Positions 34,392 to 43,355 of a DNA stretch of 64,000 nt are shown here, one piece after another (the first letter of the stretch is position 1; each line of letters starts with the position of its first letter). Position numbers and translations under genes: made by a program. Source of the stretch: Christiangramia salexigens (GTDB taxonomy: Bacteria; Bacteroidota; Bacteroidia; Flavobacteriales; Flavobacteriaceae); the NCBI RefSeq assembly GCF_001889005.1, contig NZ_CP018153.1:2710001-2774000 (forward strand), read 5' to 3'. The notes under the pieces are model-generated. The model was not told the origin of the DNA. It did not search any database and saw nothing but the letters and a program-made list of their open reading frames with translations.

Positions 34392-36026
34392 ATGAAACGA
34401 TACTTTTTAGCCTTAAGTCTTTTGATCTTTATTTTACCTCTTAGAGCGCAGGTTGTAGAAGAGAAACCAAAGCTTGTGATTGGAATTGTAGTAGACCAAA
34501 TGCGTTATGACTACTTAACCCGTTTTTGGGATAAGTTCGAAGAGGGAGGATTTAAAAGGTTGGTAAATAAAGGGTATAACTTTAAAAACAATCATTTTAA
34601 TTATGTGCCAACCTATACCGGGCCTGGGCATGCCTCTGTATTTACGGGTACGACTCCCGCCTATCATGGAGTGATTAGTAACAGTTGGTATGATAAATTT
34701 GAAAAGCAGGAGGTGTACTGTGCCTCAGACTATTCAGTTGAATCTGTTGGAACAGAGACCAGAGCTGGAAAAATGTCACCACACAGGATGAAATCTACCA
34801 GTTTTGCTGATGAGAATCGTCTTCACACCCAAATGAAGGGTAAAACAATTGGAATTGCACTTAAGGACAGGGGGGCAATTCTTCCTGCAGGTCATGCGGC
34901 TAATGCTGCATACTGGTTTAAGGGTGGAGAAGAAGGTAATTGGATAACCAGCTCATATTATATGAATGAATTGCCGGACTGGGTAAGTGAATTTAATGAT
35001 TCAGATATAGCAGGATCTTATCTTAAAACCTGGAATACATTAAAGAATATAGATACGTATACTGAAAGTGGTGATGATCATAATAATTTTGAGTTCGGCT
35101 TTAATGGAAAAGAAACCGCCACTTTCCCATATGACCTTAAAAAGATCGCTCCGGAAAACGCTAATTATGAAATCATAAAGGCTACTCCTTTTGGAAATGA
35201 CCTTACGGTAGAGTTTGCAAAAGCTGCGATTAAAGGAGAGAAATTAGGTTCAGATAATATTACCGATGTGTTGACTCTAAGCTTTTCCAGTACCGATTAT
35301 GTAGGGCATAATTTTGGAGTCAATTCCAAAGAGATTCAGGATACCTATATGCGACTTGATCTTGCGCTTGCAGATCTTTTAAACTATTTGGACAAACAGG
35401 TAGGCGAAGATAATTACACTCTGTTTTTAACTGCAGATCATGGTGGGGTAGATGTGCCTTCATATTTAAATTCAAAAAAGATTCCTGCAGGTTACTTTAA
35501 TGAAGCAAAATTTAGAGAAGAGTTTGAATCTTTCATCACAAATAAATTTGATAGTGATAGTCTAATTGAAAATATCTCCAATAGTCAGATCTTTCTTAAT
35601 TATGAAATGGTAAAGAAGAAGAAATTGAATGTAGCTGAAGTTGAAACTGAGATCGCACATTATTTATTGCAACAGGAAGATATATCCAGAGTGTTCACCA
35701 GAAGTCAACTGGAATCTGGATCTTACGTTGAGGGTATAGGAGAATTGGTTCAGAATGGTTTCAATCAAAAAAGGAGCGGGGATATTATTTTTGTCTTGGA
35801 TCCCGGGTATATAATTTATCCTGAAACCGGTTCTACTCACGGCAGTGGGTTTGCATATGATACACATGCACCGCTTTTATTCTATGGTAAGGGTATTAAA
35901 CATGGAAGCACGACAGAGCGATCGGAGATCATAGATATTGCTCCTACAATATCGGCATTACTTGGAATTGCCTTTCCAAATGCATCCACAGGAAAACCTT
36001 TAAATATTATGCTGGATAGTAAATAA
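34392..36026 (+). CDS. Alkaline phosphatase family protein, PafA-like
   Basis: I choose ATG 34392 (544 aa), because it opens a signal peptide (MKRYFLALSLLIFILPLRAQ); the frame could begin 27 bases earlier. The motif PTYTGPGH puts a Thr nucleophile at residue 76, as in the monoesterase PafA of flavobacteria. Metal ligands are in VVDQMRYDYL, TADHGG and THGSGFAYDTHAPLLFYG. It would release phosphate from organic phosphates in the periplasm or outside, useful in phosphate-poor seawater. No Pho-type regulatory site was recognised upstream. The related phosphodiesterase family is the alternative, but Asn/Lys surroundings of the nucleophile favour PafA. Confidence 0.88.
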   Translation: MKRYFLALSLLIFILPLRAQVVEEKPKLVIGIVVDQMRYDYLTRFWDKFEEGGFKRLVNKGYNFKNNHFNYVPTYTGPGHASVFTGTTPAYHGVISNSWYDKFEKQEVYCASDYSVESVGTETRAGKMSPHRMKSTSFADENRLHTQMKGKTIGIALKDRGAILPAGHAANAAYWFKGGEEGNWITSSYYMNELPDWVSEFNDSDIAGSYLKTWNTLKNIDTYTESGDDHNNFEFGFNGKETATFPYDLKKIAPENANYEIIKATPFGNDLTVEFAKAAIKGEKLGSDNITDVLTLSFSSTDYVGHNFGVNSKEIQDTYMRLDLALADLLNYLDKQVGEDNYTLFLTADHGGVDVPSYLNSKKIPAGYFNEAKFREEFESFITNKFDSDSLIENISNSQIFLNYEMVKKKKLNVAEVETEIAHYLLQQEDISRVFTRSQLESGSYVEGIGELVQNGFNQKRSGDIIFVLDPGYIIYPETGSTHGSGFAYDTHAPLLFYGKGIKHGSTTERSEIIDIAPTISALLGIAFPNASTGKPLNIMLDSK

Positions 36027-36875
36027 TCAGACTAACTTCTTTCTGATATTCGCCCAGCGTAATTTTCTAATAAAGCGGCCTTCTTCTTCTGAAACTAGGA
36101 AGGGCCGTTTTTCACTTTTAGCCTTAAGGTAACCGGACAAATAATGCAAGAAAGCAAATGGGTTCATCTTCATGGCTGCAAGCTTAGCTGAAGCTATAAT
36201 ACTTAACAGGGTGCCATAACGAAGTCTGTAAAAGGCTTCTCCCTGCTTCCTGCCCGAATGTTCGCGATAATTCATTCCTGTAGGTCTCAGGTGTTTTACA
36301 AGAAGACTTTCATCTGTAACTACCTTCCATCCATGAAAACGTGCCAACAGCTCATCGGCGGTATCCCAGCCCATTGCGGGTTTTAGTTTGCCTATCTGGA
36401 AAAAACAATGCTTGCTATAAGCTTTTAGAGCGCCTCTAATATGATCTTTACCAGTTAGAGATTCTGGCACCCATTTATTATTCTTCTTAATGCTGCAGAA
36501 GCCACCAACCATTCCTGCTGAAGTGTCTTTTTCGAAATATTCGGAAATTCTGCTGAGGTAATTCGGAGGGAAAATGAGGTCTGCATCAAATTTGCAGATC
36601 ACGTCAAAGTCTTCATCTAAATGGTAATAACCTTTGTAAAATGCGTTGATAACCTTGCTTCCTGGAGCGTGTTCCTTAGAGGATTTACTTTTTATAAGCT
36701 CGATAAATGGATAGCGCTCGGCGTATGTTTGTGCTATTCTTGAGGTATTATCTGAAGAGTTATCATCTACAACGATAAGCCTGTCTGGTTTTTTTGTTTG
36801 ATTTACCAGTGATTCAAGAGTGTTTCCTATGAAATTCCCTTCGTTGTGTGCAGGTATGACGATGTAGATCTTCAA
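36027..36875 (-). CDS. Glycosyltransferase family 2 protein
   Basis: The 282-aa protein has the GT-A fold motifs of family 2: VIPAHNEGNFI at the N-terminus, VDDNSSDNT, and the metal-binding FDADLIFP near residue 95, followed by an EDE-like region GWDTADELL. No long membrane segment is evident, so it is a cytoplasmic or peripheral enzyme using a nucleotide sugar. It follows a methyltransferase and a ketosynthase gene on the same strand with a 60-bp gap. Its stop codon abuts that of the convergent PafA-like gene. Acceptor and donor are unknown; the neighbours hint at a lipid or surface glycan. Confidence 0.88.
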   Translation of the reverse strand: MKIYIVIPAHNEGNFIGNTLESLVNQTKKPDRLIVVDDNSSDNTSRIAQTYAERYPFIELIKSKSSKEHAPGSKVINAFYKGYYHLDEDFDVICKFDADLIFPPNYLSRISEYFEKDTSAGMVGGFCSIKKNNKWVPESLTGKDHIRGALKAYSKHCFFQIGKLKPAMGWDTADELLARFHGWKVVTDESLLVKHLRPTGMNYREHSGRKQGEAFYRLRYGTLLSIIASAKLAAMKMNPFAFLHYLSGYLKAKSEKRPFLVSEEEGRFIRKLRWANIRKKLV

Positions 36876-36935
36876 TGAGGCAGATGTTCAATTTAATGCT
36901 AAGATAGGGGATTGGATATTGCAGGGGTAACTAAA

Positions 36936-37457
36936 TCAAAACCTTTCCGCATACACAGCGTAATAGCGAGGAGTGAATTTTCTTAGTAATGGTCTTATTC
37001 CAATTTTATTTACCGGGTTGGTCCATTTAAGACTGTCTTTTATTTTCCAACCGCTTTTTTCCAGTAACCAGTCAAACTGCCAATCTTCAAATTCGTGATA
37101 ATGCCTGTCCCATTTATCAGTTTTGCTGCGATAGGCGGGGGAGAACCATAGTTTTAATGGAACGCTGGCCACAAGTTTGTCAGCTTTGATTTCCCTAAGG
37201 ATATTATAAGGAGCGAGTAAATGTTCAAATATCTCAAAAGCCGTTACAATTTCATGACTTCCATTTGTAACTGAAGAAAAATCTGTATCCAGATCTTCTC
37301 CATGAGTATTTGATACTTCATAACCTTGCTTGGTCATGATCTCAGAAAAAGGATTTTTAACACCAAGATCGAGGATTTTTGCGGGTGGAGGAACATGTTC
37401 CTTCATAAAATCCAGGGTCTTTTTATAACGCTTTTCGGGAAAACTATTCTCGTACAT
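36936..37457 (-). CDS. Class I SAM-dependent methyltransferase-like protein
   Basis: The 173-aa protein has the start of a SAM-binding Rossmann domain, KILDLGVKNPFSE, in place of the usual DxGxGxG, and a later motif VTAFEIFEHLLAPYNIL that resembles the post-I/II acid and helix of class I methyltransferases. The glycine loop is degenerate (LGVKNP), so SAM binding may be altered. The protein is short and lacks any membrane segment. Its ATG shares a base with the stop codon of the ketosynthase gene (TAATG overlap), which implies coupled translation. The substrate is unknown. Confidence 0.72.
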   Translation of the reverse strand: MYENSFPEKRYKKTLDFMKEHVPPPAKILDLGVKNPFSEIMTKQGYEVSNTHGEDLDTDFSSVTNGSHEIVTAFEIFEHLLAPYNILREIKADKLVASVPLKLWFSPAYRSKTDKWDRHYHEFEDWQFDWLLEKSGWKIKDSLKWTNPVNKIGIRPLLRKFTPRYYAVYAERF

Positions 37458-38515
37458 TAAAGCTGGTAAGTGATGGCATTTATATTCATTCCTGCACCAA
37501 CGCTGGCGAACATAACAACATCTCCTTCTTGTAATTCCTGATTCTTGATCTTGCCTCTGCTAACAAGGTCGTATAAGGTAGGTACTGTTGCAACACTGCT
37601 ATTCCCTAACTCATGGATCGTCATAGGCATTACATTTTCAGGTGCCTGCATTCCGTATAGTTTATAGAAGCGATCTATGATAGCCTGGTCCATTTTCTCG
37701 TTAGCCTGATGAATGAAGATCTTTTTAAGATCCTTGATGGATTTACCGCTATTATCAAGGCATTCTTTCATAGCGCCCGGAACTTTCATCAATGCGAATT
37801 CATAGATCTTGCGCCCATGCATCTTTATATAACGAATATCTTCGGTTGCTTCTGAATGATTGGATTTGCCGAAATAAATATATTCTGATTCCTGAAAAGC
37901 GTAGGTTGCAGATTCGTGAGAAAGTACACCACCATCTTCTTCGGTAGCCTGAAGAACCACTGCTCCGGCACCATCAGAAAAAATCATAGAATCACGGTCA
38001 TGTTTGTCAACTACTCTGGATAATGCTTCAGCTCCAATGATAAGGCAGTTTTTTGCTATTCCGGCTTTAATGAATGCCTGAGCCTGGACCATACCTTCAA
38101 TCCATCCCGGACAACCAAATAACACATCATAACCTACGCATTTTGGATTCTTGATCCTCAAATGTGCTTTAACCCGAGTTGCCAGACTTGGCACGGTATC
38201 GCTTTGTATAGAAGATGACTTAACATCACCGTAATTATGTGCTACGATAATATAATCAAGCGTCTCAGGGTCAATACCTGCTTTTTCTATTGCTTTTTGT
38301 CCGGCTACGACTGCAATATCTGAAGTTGTTAAATTCTCATCCAGATATCTTCTTTCCTCAATGCCCGTAATAGCTTTGAATTTTCTAATAGTTGTCTCAT
38401 TATCATGAGGAAAGCTACTACCGTCTATGTTGTAGAATTCGTGTTGATCAAAGTCAGCATTTCTGGTAATTACATTTGGAATATAGCTGCCGGTTCCTGT
38501 GATTTTACAATTCAT
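37457..38515 (-). CDS. 3-oxoacyl-ACP synthase III family (FabH-like ketosynthase)
   Basis: The 352-aa protein has the full catalytic triad of KAS III: Cys135 in FGCPGW, His in FIHQANEKMDQ and Asn in ELGNSSVATVP. The C-terminal GAGMNINA matches the family glycine motif. KAS III enzymes condense an acyl-CoA with malonyl-ACP to begin fatty-acid synthesis, but this one has a Cys-Pro-Gly context and an unusual set of neighbours, so it may be a specialised relative (branched or alkyl head-group synthesis). It starts the ketosynthase-methyltransferase-glycosyltransferase cluster and is separated from gcvP by a terminator. The family is clear; being the housekeeping FabH is not. Confidence 0.88.
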   Translation of the reverse strand: MNCKITGTGSYIPNVITRNADFDQHEFYNIDGSSFPHDNETTIRKFKAITGIEERRYLDENLTTSDIAVVAGQKAIEKAGIDPETLDYIIVAHNYGDVKSSSIQSDTVPSLATRVKAHLRIKNPKCVGYDVLFGCPGWIEGMVQAQAFIKAGIAKNCLIIGAEALSRVVDKHDRDSMIFSDGAGAVVLQATEEDGGVLSHESATYAFQESEYIYFGKSNHSEATEDIRYIKMHGRKIYEFALMKVPGAMKECLDNSGKSIKDLKKIFIHQANEKMDQAIIDRFYKLYGMQAPENVMPMTIHELGNSSVATVPTLYDLVSRGKIKNQELQEGDVVMFASVGAGMNINAITYQL

Positions 38516-38596
38516 CTGACTTTATTAAAGTTAGGGTCACAATTTAAATAATTCGAAATAAAAATAACTGAATTTAAACAAAATTTTGTCTTATAA

Positions 38597-38622
38597 AAAA
38601 ACCTGCCCATAGGCAGGTTTTA
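38597..38622 (-). terminator. Terminator after gcvP
   Basis: A 10-bp stem AAAACCTGCC/GGCAGGTTTT with a 6-base loop is followed, read on the minus strand, by T residues. It separates gcvP from the ketosynthase gene. Confidence 0.8.
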
Positions 38623-38648
38623 AGATATTACACTTATAAGTATCTGCC

Positions 38649-41498
38649 TTACACCTCTGCATAGGTTTCAGTTGGAGGACAGGTACACATCAAATTTCTA
38701 TCCCCAAACGCTTCATCTACTCTACGTACACTTGGCCAGAATTTATTGTCGTGTAGATGACTTAATGGATATGCTGCCTTTTCTCTGGAATAAGGAAGAT
38801 TCCATTCGTCTGACGTTAGCATATGAATCGTATGTGGCGCATTTTTCAAAACATTGTTAGGCTCATCTTCTGAAGCTTCATTGATTTCCTGTCTAATTGA
38901 GATCAGGGCATCGCAAAAGCGGTCTAATTCTGCCTTGCTTTCACTTTCGGTTGGCTCTATCATCATTGTTCCTGCAACAGGGAAAGAGACCGTTGGTGCG
39001 TGGAAACCATAATCTATAAGTCTCTTGGCGATATCGGTAACTTCGATACCTTTCTCCTTAAAAGGTCTGCAATCTATGATCATCTCATGCGCCGCTCTTC
39101 CTCTTTCTCCGGAATATAATGTCTTATAATGATCCTTTAATCGTTCTTTGATATAGTTGGCATTAAGAATAGCGTGTTCAGTAGCTTTTTGAAGTCCGCC
39201 GGTTCCTAGCATTTTAATGTAACCATAAGAAATAAGGCAAACTAAAGAAGATCCCCAGGGAGCTGAAGAAATTGCGCCAATAGCCTTTTCGCCACCTGTT
39301 TTAATTACAGGGTTGCCTGGAAGGAAAGGTTTAAGTTGTTCTGCTACGCAGATAGGTCCAACCCCTGGTCCTCCGCCTCCGTGAGGAATAGCAAAGGTTT
39401 TATGAAGGTTAAGATGGCAAACATCTGCGCCAATTTTACCAGGATTGGTCAAGCCAACCTGAGCATTCATATTCGCGCCATCCATATATACCTGGCCTCC
39501 GTTATCGTGAATAATTTGAGTGACTTCTCTAATAGAAGATTCAAACACCCCATGTGTTGAAGGGTAGGTTACCATAAGGGCTGCCAAATTATCTTTATGC
39601 TTTATAGCCTTTTCTCTAAGGTCTTCAACATCAATATTTCCGTTTTCTGAAGCTTTTGTTACGATCACCTTCATTCCGGCCATAACTGCAGATGCTGGAT
39701 TTGTTCCGTGAGCAGAAGATGGGATAAGGCATACATTTCTGTGACCTTCTCCATTAGCTTCATGATAAGCTCTAATTACCATTAATCCTGCATATTCTCC
39801 CTGAGCTCCAGAGTTAGGTTGAAGTGAAGTTGCGGAGAAACCTGTGATCTCTGTAAGTTGATCTTCCAGCTCTTGTAATACTGTTTGATATCCTTCTGCC
39901 TGTTCTACCGGTGCAAAAGGATGTATGTTACCCCATTGAGGATTACTTAATGGAAGCATTTCTGAGGCCGCATTCAGCTTCATAGTACAAGATCCAAGTG
40001 AGATCATGGAATGATTCAGGGAAAGATCCTTGCGTTCCAGTTTTTTAATGTATCTCATCATGTCGGTTTCCGAATGATAAAGATTGAAAACCTCATGAGT
40101 CATAAAATCGGTCTTCCTTTGTAAACTCTCAGGGATTCGTGAGTTTGTTGGAAGCTCTTCTATACTGTCATTTTCTTTGCCAGAAAGTTCAGAAAATACT
40201 TTAACTATATTATTAAGATCGTCTGTAGTGGTAGTTTCATTAATTGAAATACATACACTTTCAGCATCCGGATAATAGAAATTTATCTCATGTTTCTCTG
40301 CGATCGCTTTAAGTTTGCCAGCATCGGCTTTAATGTGCAGAGTATCAAAATAGGCAGAATTCAATTGCTTAAATCCAAGCTTGTTAAGGCTTTCTTCCAG
40401 AGCAATTGCCGAAGTATGAACCGTGCTTGCAATAAAATCAAGTCCTTGAGGGCCATGATAAACCCCGTACATTCCTGCCATTACAGCAAGAAGAACCTGA
40501 GCAGTACAAATGTTTGATGTTGCCTTATCTCTTTTTATGTGTTGCTCCCTGGTTTGAAGGGCCATTCTTAAGGCATTATTACCATCTATATCTTTAGTAA
40601 GGCCTATAATTCTACCAGGTAGGTTTCTTTTATATTCTTCTTTTGTAGCAAAATAAGCAGCGTGCGGTCCTCCATATCCTAATGGGATACCAAATCTCTG
40701 TGTAGTTCCAACTACAACATCAACACCCAGATCACCCGGTGCCTGTAATTTTACAAGACTTAGAATGTCTGCAGCTACTGCTGTTTTGATATTCGCATTC
40801 TTGCAATTTTCGACAAATTCAGAATAGTCGAAAACCTGTCCGTATTTCCCCGGGTATTGTACCAGGGCACCAAAATACTCTTCAGAAAAATCAAATTCTG
40901 TATGATCACCCACTACCATTTCAATACCAAGAAAATCTGCCCTGGTTTCCATAAGGGAAATAGTTTGAGGGAGAACCTGTTGAGAAACAAAGAACTTATT
41001 TACTTCAGCTTTCTTTTGCTTTCTGTCACGCACGGCATGTAATAACGCCATGGCTTCGGCGGCAGCGGTAGATTCATCAAGAAGCGAGGCATTTGCTATT
41101 TCCATCCCCGTAAGATCGCTTACCATGGTTTGGAAATTAAGTAATGCTTCCAGACGTCCCTGAGCAATTTCAGCCTGATAAGGAGTGTAAGCAGTATACC
41201 AACCCGGGTTTTCAAGAATATTACGTTGAATTACCGCAGGTAAAATTGCCTGATGATAGCCTAAACCAATATAGGTTTTAAACACCTTATTTTTTTCAGA
41301 AAGCTTTTTGATATGCTCGGCATACTGGTTCTCACTCATTGCCTTTGGTAGGTTAAGAGCTTGAGATAGCCTGATATCATCTGGGATGGTTTCATAGATT
41401 AATTGATCTATTGAATCAACACCTATAGTATCCAGCATTTCCTGAAGATTTTCTGCTTTAGGGCCTATGTGACGTAACGCGAAAGAATCTGTTCTCAT
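38649..41498 (-). CDS. gcvP: Glycine dehydrogenase (aminomethyl-transferring), P-protein
   Basis: The 949-aa protein is a full-length single-chain P-protein of the glycine cleavage system. The N-terminal half begins FALRHIGP; the C-terminal half holds the PLP lysine near residue 700 in [16 protein letters not shown], preceded by [11 protein letters not shown]. The fused form contrasts with the two-gene gcvPA/gcvPB type. It decarboxylates glycine and loads the aminomethyl group on lipoylated H-protein. The other glycine-cleavage genes are not in the window. It is transcribed alone and ends at a terminator. Confidence 0.96.
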   Translation of the reverse strand: MRTDSFALRHIGPKAENLQEMLDTIGVDSIDQLIYETIPDDIRLSQALNLPKAMSENQYAEHIKKLSEKNKVFKTYIGLGYHQAILPAVIQRNILENPGWYTAYTPYQAEIAQGRLEALLNFQTMVSDLTGMEIANASLLDESTAAAEAMALLHAVRDRKQKKAEVNKFFVSQQVLPQTISLMETRADFLGIEMVVGDHTEFDFSEEYFGALVQYPGKYGQVFDYSEFVENCKNANIKTAVAADILSLVKLQAPGDLGVDVVVGTTQRFGIPLGYGGPHAAYFATKEEYKRNLPGRIIGLTKDIDGNNALRMALQTREQHIKRDKATSNICTAQVLLAVMAGMYGVYHGPQGLDFIASTVHTSAIALEESLNKLGFKQLNSAYFDTLHIKADAGKLKAIAEKHEINFYYPDAESVCISINETTTTDDLNNIVKVFSELSGKENDSIEELPTNSRIPESLQRKTDFMTHEVFNLYHSETDMMRYIKKLERKDLSLNHSMISLGSCTMKLNAASEMLPLSNPQWGNIHPFAPVEQAEGYQTVLQELEDQLTEITGFSATSLQPNSGAQGEYAGLMVIRAYHEANGEGHRNVCLIPSSAHGTNPASAVMAGMKVIVTKASENGNIDVEDLREKAIKHKDNLAALMVTYPSTHGVFESSIREVTQIIHDNGGQVYMDGANMNAQVGLTNPGKIGADVCHLNLHKTFAIPHGGGGPGVGPICVAEQLKPFLPGNPVIKTGGEKAIGAISSAPWGSSLVCLISYGYIKMLGTGGLQKATEHAILNANYIKERLKDHYKTLYSGERGRAAHEMIIDCRPFKEKGIEVTDIAKRLIDYGFHAPTVSFPVAGTMMIEPTESESKAELDRFCDALISIRQEINEASEDEPNNVLKNAPHTIHMLTSDEWNLPYSREKAAYPLSHLHDNKFWPSVRRVDEAFGDRNLMCTCPPTETYAEV

Positions 41499-41620
41499 TA
41501 AAGTAAATAGTTGTGTTTTTCGTGCTGCGAAAATACATAATTTCAGGATAATTATTTAAGGTTTTGATGTATACAGTTGTTAAGTTTTAAACCCTAAATC
41601 TTTGAAAGAATTTTTATCCC

Positions 41621-41628
41621 TAATTTTG
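41621..41628 (+). promoter_or_regulatory. Putative -7 box of the UbiA-like gene, 4 bases from the ATG
   Basis: TAATTTTG matches TANNTTTG, with TTG at 41602-41604 16 bases upstream. The ATG at 41633 is so close that a leaderless mRNA is likely. Confidence 0.5.
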
Positions 41629-41632
41629 TAGG

Positions 41633-42457
41633 ATGAGGTATCTAAAAAATGCTTTTGATCTCTATATTAATAGCAGTATTCATGTTTCACTTTCGGTAGT
41701 TGCGTTGAGCCTCATTAGTATTTTTGAATATGGATTAACATTAGATCTGGAATTTATTCTTTTCATTTTTCTTGCCAGTATCACCGGATACAATTTTGTG
41801 AAATATGCCGGTGTTGCAAAATTACATCACTTAAGCCTTGCAAGAAATTTAAGGCTTATCCAGTTATTTTCCTTGCTATGTTTTATAGGTTTAGTTTTCC
41901 TGATCTTTAAGCTGGAATTGCGAGTTGTAATTGCAGGAGGAATTCTTGGACTAATAACCATATTATATGCGCTACCGGTATTTGGTAAAGAAAGGAATCT
42001 TCGAAAAGTTGCCGGCCTAAAAATCTTTGTGATTGCTCTGGTCTGGGCTGGAAGTACTGTGATTCTCCCTTTGGTAAATGAAGCTGATGTGTTGTCTTTA
42101 CAGTACTTAGTAGGTTTTTTCCAGAGAATAGCTTTTATAGTTGTACTAACTCTTCCATTTGAAATAAGGGATCTTGATTATGATGAAGAGAGTTTGGGGA
42201 CCATACCTCAAAAAATAGGTATCCATAAAACAAAGCTATTCGGGAGCTTTTTACTTCTGCTAATCTTTATGATCGAGTTATTTCGATCAAATTTTCAATC
42301 TTCCGGATTTTTAAGTCTGGTAAGTGTCCTGGTAGTTTCCGGTATATTTCTATGGAGGTCAAAAAGAGAACAATCTGAATATTATAGTTCATTTTGGGTA
42401 GAAGCTATTCCTATATTATATCTGGGAATTTTCATAGTCTTCAGGCATTATCTCTAA
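41633..42457 (+). CDS. UbiA-like membrane protein of unknown substrate
   Basis: The 274-aa protein is very hydrophobic with about eight membrane segments. EIRDLDYDEESLGTIPQKIG near residue 180 resembles the second aspartate motif of UbiA prenyltransferases. The first motif, normally NDxxD, appears as GYNFVKY with the aspartates missing. It could be a diverged prenyltransferase or an inactive relative. It ends by overlapping the convergent anti-sigma-like gene by 17 bp. The gene is expressed from its own promoter-like element. I cannot name a substrate. Confidence 0.7.
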   Translation: MRYLKNAFDLYINSSIHVSLSVVALSLISIFEYGLTLDLEFILFIFLASITGYNFVKYAGVAKLHHLSLARNLRLIQLFSLLCFIGLVFLIFKLELRVVIAGGILGLITILYALPVFGKERNLRKVAGLKIFVIALVWAGSTVILPLVNEADVLSLQYLVGFFQRIAFIVVLTLPFEIRDLDYDEESLGTIPQKIGIHKTKLFGSFLLLLIFMIELFRSNFQSSGFLSLVSVLVVSGIFLWRSKREQSEYYSSFWVEAIPILYLGIFIVFRHYL

Positions 42458-42707
42458 CATATTGTTGGTTAATTTCATCTCTCCATTGCTGTTTTTTCTC
42501 CTCGGGACAACTTTGAAGATTGGATTTTTTAAGGCTTTGAGTAAGCTTTTTGTTTTGGGCTGAAAATTTTCTGCAGGTTTTACAAAATGCCAGATGAAAC
42601 AGCAATTGCATCTTTTCATACATATTGGCTTCTTCGTACTGAGATTTATTGCAGCAATTAGCAGCTTCAGAACAATCTATATTAAATAATCTACTGATCT
42701 TACTCAT
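42441..42707 (-). CDS. Small zinc-finger (ZAS-like) protein, putative anti-sigma factor
   Basis: From ATG 42707 the product is 88 aa. It has an H-x3-C-x2-C motif (HLAFCKTC), the zinc-binding anti-sigma (ZAS) signature, and further cysteines upstream (DC, NCC). There is no membrane segment, so unlike most ECF anti-sigma factors it would be soluble. It starts 2 bases after the stop codon of the sigma factor gene. It probably holds that sigma factor inactive, possibly in response to redox or metal, which is inference. The upstream in-frame TTG gives a 92-aa variant but is less likely. The 3' end overlaps the convergent UbiA-like gene. Confidence 0.75.
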   Translation of the reverse strand: MSKISRLFNIDCSEAANCCNKSQYEEANMYEKMQLLFHLAFCKTCRKFSAQNKKLTQSLKKSNLQSCPEEKKQQWRDEINQQYVRDNA

Positions 42708-42709
42708 AA

Positions 42710-43261
42710 TTAGAACCAATTTTTTTCTAAACAGGCAGCCAACGCAGTTCTGGCTCTATGTATTATAACCCAGAGGTTAGACGGGGTGATGTTAAATTCA
42801 TTACATATAGCTTCGGTGTCTACTCCGTCAATTGTTTTTCTCTTGAAAATGGTCGCATGTTTTTCATTTATGCTATCCAGGCAATCCAGAATTGCAAGTC
42901 CCAGTTCATTATTTTCCATTTGGTCCTCTGCAGTTCGGTCAAACCTGTCTGCCACCTGTTCTTCTATCCAGTCACCTTCATTATAGTCGTCAGAATAATT
43001 AATCCTGACTTCTGCTTTGCCTTTTTTTGAATTAATGCGACGGTAATGGTCTATGATTTTTCTTTTTAGGATGGAAATAAGCCAGGTTCTTTCGCTGGCT
43101 TCCCCCTTAAAATATTTGGCAGATTTAAGTCCGGCTAAGAAGGTTTCAGAAATTAAATCATTCGCTATCTCACGATCATTAACCCTAACGATCGCATAAT
43201 TAAACAGATAATCTGAATATTTATCAACCCATTTATCTGGATCAAGGCTGTTAACGGGCAT
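42710..43261 (-). CDS. RNA polymerase sigma factor, sigma-70 family (ECF type)
   Basis: The 183-aa protein has sigma region 2 near the N-terminus (YLFNYAIVRVNDREIANDLI, which includes the core-binding and -10 segment, continuing AKYFKGEASERTWLISILKRK) and sigma region 4 at the C-terminus (DGVDTEAICNEFNITPSNLWVIIHRAR), a helix-turn-helix. Between them is a short acidic linker. This two-domain layout is the ECF type. Its partner zinc-finger gene begins 2 bases after it. Its regulon is unknown; autoregulation is common but no promoter motif could be assigned. The next gene upstream on this strand is the M3 peptidase, with a terminator between. Confidence 0.92.
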   Translation of the reverse strand: MPVNSLDPDKWVDKYSDYLFNYAIVRVNDREIANDLISETFLAGLKSAKYFKGEASERTWLISILKRKIIDHYRRINSKKGKAEVRINYSDDYNEGDWIEEQVADRFDRTAEDQMENNELGLAILDCLDSINEKHATIFKRKTIDGVDTEAICNEFNITPSNLWVIIHRARTALAACLEKNWF

Positions 43262-43302
43262 GATTTAAATTTCGTCGGTTATAATCAAAAATAACAAAAG
43301 AA

Positions 43303-43346
43303 AGCATACCTATTGAAATTTAATAGATAAGATTTATAGGTATGCT
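43303..43346 (-). terminator. Terminator after the M3 peptidase gene
   Basis: An 11-bp stem AGCATACCTAT/ATAGGTATGCT is followed on the minus strand by T-rich sequence. Confidence 0.75.
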
Positions 43347-43355
43347 CGTTTCCTT

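Noticed and set aside
42416..42619. A 67-codon minus-strand frame overlapping the zinc-finger gene
   Set aside because: It is a different frame of the same stretch; the H-x3-C-x2-C frame is the one with a family signature and a proper start behind the sigma gene.
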